Part shown: piece by piece, positions 7,498 through 11,465 of the stretch
Numbering within the stretch: position 1 is the first letter of the stretch
How the letters are laid out: each line of letters starts with the position of its first letter
Assembly: GCA_946535685.1 (NCBI GenBank)
Contig: CAMNDR010000008.1
Coordinates: forward strand, 1-11,465
DNA length: 11,465 nucleotides
Source of the DNA: an uncultured Clostridia bacterium
Lineage (GTDB): Bacteria > Bacillota > Clostridia > Oscillospirales > Ruminococcaceae
Direction: 5' to 3'
The notes under the pieces: generated by a model
What the model saw: the letters and a program-made list of their open reading frames with translations, nothing else
Database searches by the model: none
What the model was told of the DNA's origin: nothing
Made by a program: the position numbers and the translations under genes

Positions 7498-7518
7498 GGG
7501 GTGCCTGATCCGCACCCC
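7498..7518 (+). terminator. Hairpin between pseudokinase and lipoprotein genes, possible attenuator
   Basis: GGGGTGC (7498-7504) and GCACCCC (7512-7518) form a 7-bp stem with a 7-base loop, 15 bases after the pseudokinase stop. Only ATTTCC follows, so termination would be partial at best. It may lower expression of the downstream genes or protect the upstream message. Confidence 0.4.
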
Positions 7519-7565
7519 ATTTCCATATGACCGGTGCAAATTGGCCGGAACAGGAGGGATGAGCC

Positions 7566-8822
7566 ATGAGGGCTTGGAGAAAACTGACGGCGCTGGCCGG
7601 CGTGCTGGCACTGCTGCTGACCGGCTGCAGTGCGGAGCGTGTGCCGGATGAGGTCTGGCTCGGACTGATGGAGCAGGAGATCCTGGCACGGGACGGCGTG
7701 CTTCCGGCCGGGGTACCGGTGCCGGAGAACCCCATCGAAACGCAGCCCGGAACAGAAGCGGCACCGACTCTTGAAATACAGCCTGAAACGGAGCTGCCTG
7801 TGACGACGCAGGCACCGGTGCAGGAGACAGCGCCGCCTGCCGATGCAGGAGACGGCGATGTCTATGCGGTCATGTGCCGTGAGCTGGAGCAGTTCCACAA
7901 TCCCATCCGCCTTTCTGCGGACGGGATCGCTGATGCGCTGGAGCCTGCTTATTACCGGCTCACCTGGGAACGGCCGGATCTGTTCTGGGTCTATGGCTAT
8001 ACCGGCGAGTCGACCGGCGATGAAGCGACGATCCGGATCAAGCTCGTGGATGGCGTGACGGAGGCGCAGATCCCGTCGATGTACCAGGAGCTGATGGATA
8101 CGGCACGCGACATCGCTTCGCAGGCGCAGGCATATCCGACAGACTATGAGAAGATCCTGTTTGTGCATGATTTTATCATCGACCATGCGCAGTATGATTA
8201 TGACGGGCTGGAATCGGATGCCTACGGTCTCTGGCAGACGGCATACGGATGCCTTGTGCAGGGAAGATCCGTGTGCGAGGGCTATGCGGATGCCTTCCAG
8301 CTCGTGATGCAGCAGCTCGGCATCCCGTGCGGGTGCGTCTCCGGTGATACGGCAGAGGGCGCACATGCCTGGAACTGGGTGGAGCTCGGCGGAACGTATT
8401 ACTGGATCGACGTCACCTGGGACGATCCCTCCTCGCCGGATTCGGATGAGAAGCACCTGTCCCACAAGTACTTCCTGATCAATGACGAGATGCTTTCCCG
8501 TTCCAGAACGACCGACGAGCTGGGGTATTTTGTGCCGCAGTGTACGAGCGTGACGGACAATTACTATGTCCGGAGCAATGATTATCTTGAAAGCTACCGC
8601 TTTGAGGATATTGACGGGCGGCTGATCATGGCGGGGGATGACAACACGATCGAAGTCATGTACAGCTCGGCGGAAGCGCTGCAGGAGGCGATCAATGATC
8701 TCTTCGTCAATGAACGCATCTGGGATGCGACTGTCTACCACAGCAGCGGCGGCGCCTATGAGTACGGCCATGATGATGAAATGTACACACTGATGATCAC
8801 CTATACACCGAATGAATCCTAA
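7566..8822 (+). CDS. Lipoprotein with transglutaminase-like domain
   Basis: This 418-residue protein starts with a lipoprotein signal peptide: basic MRAWRK, a hydrophobic core and the lipobox LTGC with the lipidated Cys at 21, so it should sit on the outer face of the membrane. A Pro/Glu/Thr linker runs to about residue 95. Residues about 185-305 form a transglutaminase-like (papain-fold) domain with the expected triad: Cys237 in SVCEGYA, His267 in AHAWN and Asp282 in WIDVTWDDP. Known members of this superfamily act as cysteine proteases, peptidases or cross-linking enzymes, and the substrate cannot be told from sequence. The last 110 residues show no recognised domain. AGGAGGG 7 bases before the ATG supports the start. 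The stop is 15 bases from the ATPase start, indicating co-expression. It is the only clearly secreted protein here. Confidence 0.94.
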   Translation: MRAWRKLTALAGVLALLLTGCSAERVPDEVWLGLMEQEILARDGVLPAGVPVPENPIETQPGTEAAPTLEIQPETELPVTTQAPVQETAPPADAGDGDVYAVMCRELEQFHNPIRLSADGIADALEPAYYRLTWERPDLFWVYGYTGESTGDEATIRIKLVDGVTEAQIPSMYQELMDTARDIASQAQAYPTDYEKILFVHDFIIDHAQYDYDGLESDAYGLWQTAYGCLVQGRSVCEGYADAFQLVMQQLGIPCGCVSGDTAEGAHAWNWVELGGTYYWIDVTWDDPSSPDSDEKHLSHKYFLINDEMLSRSRTTDELGYFVPQCTSVTDNYYVRSNDYLESYRFEDIDGRLIMAGDDNTIEVMYSSAEALQEAINDLFVNERIWDATVYHSSGGAYEYGHDDEMYTLMITYTPNES

Positions 8823-8837
8823 TTGAGGTGAAACAGA

Positions 8838-10811
8838 ATGGAAAAAAATCTGATCTTTACGCTGGAGGCCGATTCCGGCTGGATCCTGAAGCACCGCAGT
8901 GACGATGAGCTGCCGCTCAAACGCATTGCTGCGCTGCTGCAGTCCAGGCTCGGAGCGGATATCCATGATACGAGCCTGACAAAATGCCGCGGCATTCTCC
9001 AGACGGATGACCAGGAAGCAGCGGCAAAGTCGATCTTTGAGATCGTGGCGAGCCTGTTCCCGGATGAGGAGGGCAAGGGCATTTTCCGGCTCACGGTCAA
9101 TGAATCCGAGACGACCGAGGAGCCCGATGACGAGGAGAATGACACCCCCGAAGCAGAGGGCAGGCAGCCGGTCTTTGAGCGCATCGAAGCGCTGGTCGGT
9201 GTGCCGGAGTTCCAGGATCTGGCGGAGGAGTGCCGCAGGGTGGCACCGGTGCTGCGGCGGAACAAGACCGTGGATACCTTCACGAGCCGGAGCTATCTGC
9301 TGTCGGTGAATGACGGCTATGGCCTGAGCACGATCCTGGTGCTGTTTGCCGATCTGGTCGAGGAGCTGGATCTCTATCATTTTGCAGCGAACGGGCGCAT
9401 CGTGGAGGTGCGCATCCCGGCGCCCAGCCCGAAATCCGGCGAGGATCCCTTTGCCCAGGCGCTCACGCTGCTCGACCGCGGCGCAGGCCGGGGACGGCTC
9501 ATCTGCATCGACATCTCGGAATGGATGGGCAAGACCTCGGAGAAGGAATTCCGGGATTTCCTGCGGGAGCTTGAATTCCATACGGGCGAGAACATCCTGT
9601 TCTTCCGGGTGCCGTTCGTGGAGAACAATGTCCTCGAAGGGCTGTACCGGGATCTGAATGACCAGCTCTATATCCGGAAGCTCTCGATCGTGCCGTTCGG
9701 CAATGCGGAGCTGGAAACGGTGGCGGACAGAATGATCCGCAAGAAGGGCTTTACCATGCAGGCGGATGCCTGGGAGGTATTCCGGGAGCGCCTTGCGGAG
9801 GAGAAGAACGACGGCCGGTTTTACGGCATCAACACCGTGCGCAAGGTCGTGTGCGAGATGCTCTACCGCAAGCAGCTCAGGAATGCCATCGACGGCGTGG
9901 AGGATACGCTCGTCAAGGGCGAGGAGATCCTGTCGCTGATCGCCAATCCCGATACGATGGAGCGCACCGGCATGGAGATGCTCGATGCCCTGGTCGGCAT
10001 GGATGAGGTCAAGAAGCAGCTCCTGGCGATCATTGCGCAGATTGAAGCGGCGCTTGAGGACAAGGAGCTCGAAACGCCCTGCATTCATATGCGGTTTGTC
10101 GGCAATCCCGGCACCGGCAAGACGACCGTTGCCCGCATCCTCGGCAAGGTGCTCAAGGAGCGCGGCATTTTGCGCAACGGCAGCTTCTTTGAATACGGCG
10201 GCCGTGATTTCTGCGGCAGATATGTCGGCGAGACAGCGCCCAAGACGGCGGCCATGTGCCGTGATGCCTACGGATCGGTGCTGTTCATTGACGAGGCCTA
10301 TTCGCTCTACCGTGACGAGAACGCCAGCACGAATGATTTCGGCCGTGAGGCCATTGATACGCTGATCGCAGAGATGGAGAACCACCGCACCGATCTGCTG
10401 GTCATCATGGCGGGCTATACGGATGATATGGAGCGCCTGATGAAGGGCAATATCGGCCTGAAGAGCCGCATGCCGTATCAGATTGAGTTCCCGAACTATA
10501 CACGGGAGCAGCTCTACGAGATCTATATCAGCATGATCGGCAAGACCTTTGCCTATGATGAGGAATTCAAGGATGCGGTGAAGGCATTCTTCGACAAGCT
10601 GCCGACCTCGATGATCGAGAAGAAGGAATTCAGCAACGGCCGTTATGTGCGGAATCTGTTCGAGCGCACCTGGGGCAAGGCAGTGCTGCGCTGCCAGATG
10701 GCAGGGGAGAAGTGCCGCACACTCAAGGTCGAGGACTTCACCCTCGCAGCATCCGACAAGGATTTCCAGGAAATGATGGACAAGAAGAAGCAGATCGGCT
10801 TTACCGGCTGA
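8838..10811 (+). CDS. Tandem AAA+ ATPase of the CbbX/SpoVK type with degenerate first module
   Basis: This 657-residue cytoplasmic protein has an unrecognised N-terminal part (1-110, ending in an acidic linker) and two AAA+ modules. The second (about 380-645) is complete: Walker A GNPGTGKTT at 422-430, Walker B with D485 and E486, sensor-1 region MAGYTDDM, probable arginine finger R544 in GLKSR and sensor-2 R602 in NGRYVR. This set is typical of the CbbX/SpoVK/EccA group, which remodel protein partners using ATP. The first module (about 116-345) matches it in order and spacing, starting with the same ALVG, but Leu163 replaces the Walker A Lys, Ile226 replaces the Walker B Glu and Asn332 stands at sensor 2, so it should not hydrolyse ATP. 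CbbX itself is about 300 residues, so this is a duplicated, extended form. The substrate may be one of the coiled-coil proteins encoded upstream (inference). Confidence 0.95.
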   Translation: MEKNLIFTLEADSGWILKHRSDDELPLKRIAALLQSRLGADIHDTSLTKCRGILQTDDQEAAAKSIFEIVASLFPDEEGKGIFRLTVNESETTEEPDDEENDTPEAEGRQPVFERIEALVGVPEFQDLAEECRRVAPVLRRNKTVDTFTSRSYLLSVNDGYGLSTILVLFADLVEELDLYHFAANGRIVEVRIPAPSPKSGEDPFAQALTLLDRGAGRGRLICIDISEWMGKTSEKEFRDFLRELEFHTGENILFFRVPFVENNVLEGLYRDLNDQLYIRKLSIVPFGNAELETVADRMIRKKGFTMQADAWEVFRERLAEEKNDGRFYGINTVRKVVCEMLYRKQLRNAIDGVEDTLVKGEEILSLIANPDTMERTGMEMLDALVGMDEVKKQLLAIIAQIEAALEDKELETPCIHMRFVGNPGTGKTTVARILGKVLKERGILRNGSFFEYGGRDFCGRYVGETAPKTAAMCRDAYGSVLFIDEAYSLYRDENASTNDFGREAIDTLIAEMENHRTDLLVIMAGYTDDMERLMKGNIGLKSRMPYQIEFPNYTREQLYEIYISMIGKTFAYDEEFKDAVKAFFDKLPTSMIEKKEFSNGRYVRNLFERTWGKAVLRCQMAGEKCRTLKVEDFTLAASDKDFQEMMDKKKQIGFTG

Positions 10812-10842
10812 GCGGGGCGGTCTGCACCCGGAAAGGAGCACT

Positions 10843-11340
10843 ATGAACGAGGAAATGAAGGTGGCAAAGAACGTCTTTGACACGATCTGCCGCATGTTTG
10901 ATTCACTTGACTATCACTATGACCGCCATGATGAGGATCTTGCGGTACACTGCACGGTGCAGGGCGATGATCTGCCGATGGACATTGTGCTGATCGTCCA
11001 TGCAGAGCGTCAGCTTGTGACGCTGCTGTCGCCGATGCCGTTCCCGGTGCCGGAGGATCGGCGGATGGATATGGCGCTTGCCGTGAACATCGCCAACTAT
11101 GGCATGATCGACGGGTCATTCGACTTTGACCTGAGCAGCGGCGAGATCCGGTTCCGGATGACCACGAGCTATATCGAGAGCCTGCTGAGCGAGCCGGTGT
11201 TCCAGTACATGCTGGCCTGCGCAGCGCAGACGATCGACGAATACAACGACCGTTTCTTCATGATCAGCAAGGGCATGCTCAGCCTGGAGCAGTTTGTGGA
11301 GATGGAAGCGGACGTGGATGCTGAGGAAGAAGAGGCATAA
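10843..11340 (+). CDS. YbjN-like domain protein
   Basis: This 165-residue, acidic, soluble protein resembles the YbjN-like family, whose fold is related to type III secretion chaperones. Visible features are an N-terminal helix, a beta-strand series, a central PMPFPVPEDRR turn leading to a helix with ALAVNIANYGMIDGSFDFDL, a GEIRFRM strand, a helix (SLLSEPVFQYMLACAAQTIDEY) and an acidic tail (from about 150). The A-x-x-x-N-x-x-N-Y-x-x-x-x-G-x-F-x-x-D pattern followed by a G-x-(I/L)-x-(F/Y)-(R/K) strand is characteristic. AAAGGAG precedes the ATG by 4 bases and the gene starts 31 bases after the ATPase stop. A chaperone or adaptor for the ATPase or another block member is plausible. It is last in the unit and followed by a terminator-like hairpin. 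Confidence 0.9.
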   Translation: MNEEMKVAKNVFDTICRMFDSLDYHYDRHDEDLAVHCTVQGDDLPMDIVLIVHAERQLVTLLSPMPFPVPEDRRMDMALAVNIANYGMIDGSFDFDLSSGEIRFRMTTSYIESLLSEPVFQYMLACAAQTIDEYNDRFFMISKGMLSLEQFVEMEADVDAEEEEA

Positions 11341-11345
11341 AGAAC

Positions 11346-11380
11346 AGCACCTTACCGGCAGATCGGTAAGGTGCTTTCAG
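11346..11380 (+). terminator. Terminator-like hairpin at the end of the block
   Basis: AGCACCTTACCG (11346-11357) pairs perfectly with CGGTAAGGTGCT (11364-11375) around a 6-base loop, starting 5 bases after the last stop codon. The following tract TTTCAG is only moderately U-rich, so strength is uncertain, but the 12-bp perfect stem and position support transcription ending here. Confidence 0.75.
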
Positions 11381-11409
11381 TCTGTCAAAAAAAAGTGGCA
11401 TGCAGGGTT

Positions 11410-11461
11410 CGGGGCGGCAGCCCCGATCGGGGTGCAGGGTGACTCCCCACGGGGTGGGGAG
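11410..11461. repeat. Clustered GC-rich palindromes downstream of the terminator
   Basis: Three overlapping or adjacent inverted repeats are packed here: CGGGGC with GCCCCG (11410-11425), the palindrome CCCCGATCGGGG (11421-11432), and CTCCCCAC with GTGGGGAG (11443-11461, 3-base loop). No gene is seen between 11341 and the window end. The arrangement resembles short intergenic palindromic repeats that recur in GC-rich Ruminococcus-like genomes; that identification is from general familiarity, not a search. Confidence 0.55.
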
Positions 11462-11465
11462 ATGT

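Noticed and set aside
5782..7815. A minus-strand open frame of over 650 codons antisense to the pseudokinase gene.
   Set aside because: It crosses the gap and the lipoprotein start on the other strand, has no domain or ribosome binding site, and reflects the same codon bias.
7467..10895. A minus-strand open frame of over 1100 codons.
   Set aside because: It runs antisense to three well-supported genes with recognisable domains and ribosome binding sites, its translation is His/Leu/Ile/Arg-rich with no recognisable motif, and it arises because the GC-rich codon use of the plus-strand genes rarely makes stops on the opposite strand.
11387..11394. Run of eight A as the U-tract of a minus-strand terminator.
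   Set aside because: For minus-strand transcription the T-run would come before the 12-bp hairpin, not after it, so it does not form an intrinsic terminator in that direction.

Overview
The window reads as one co-directional block of eight plus-strand genes from a GC-rich Gram-positive bacterium, most likely a gut or rumen Bacillota member of the Ruminococcus/Oscillospiraceae type. This placement is an inference from GC-rich codon use, strong AGGAGG-type ribosome binding sites, a Gram-positive style lipoprotein and the GC-rich hairpin repeat after the last gene. No rRNA, tRNA, mobile element or CRISPR array was seen. The upstream end of the block lies outside the window.

Layout: (1) the 3' part of a Pro/Ala/Glu-rich protein of unknown function (2-862). 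(2) A single-pass membrane protein with a coiled coil (888-2426). After a 250-base structured gap come (3) a long soluble coiled-coil protein (2677-4524), (4) an N-terminally anchored coiled-coil protein (4573-5745) and (5) a C-terminally anchored protein kinase-like protein with a degenerate active site (5773-7482). After a short hairpin-bearing gap come (6) a lipoprotein with a transglutaminase-like domain (7566-8822), (7) a tandem CbbX/SpoVK-type AAA+ ATPase whose first ATPase module is degenerate (8838-10811) and (8) a YbjN-like small protein (10843-11340). The block ends with a hairpin (11346-11375) and GC-rich palindromes.

The most notable observation is that proteins 2, 3 and 4, which look unrelated elsewhere, end in the same domain of roughly 85-100 residues. 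It is marked by (P/L)NPY(F/L)(F/Y)R, then 32-33 residues to YRLxxxxPA, then a terminal Y-x5-G-(K/E)-L. I do not recognise this domain as a named family. Charge distribution around the membrane segments of proteins 2, 4 and 5 places all their coiled coils in the cytoplasm.

A coherent but unproven reading is a membrane-associated coiled-coil scaffold. It would comprise three scaffold proteins with a common docking domain, a pseudokinase as fourth membrane component, an AAA+ machine and a YbjN-type chaperone-like partner as cytoplasmic remodelling parts, and a transglutaminase-like lipoprotein on the outer face. The pseudokinase and the CbbX-type ATPase loosely recall EssB and EccA of type VII secretion. 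No WXG100 protein, FtsK/SpoIIIE-like ATPase or other diagnostic secretion gene is present, so that link is only a hypothesis.
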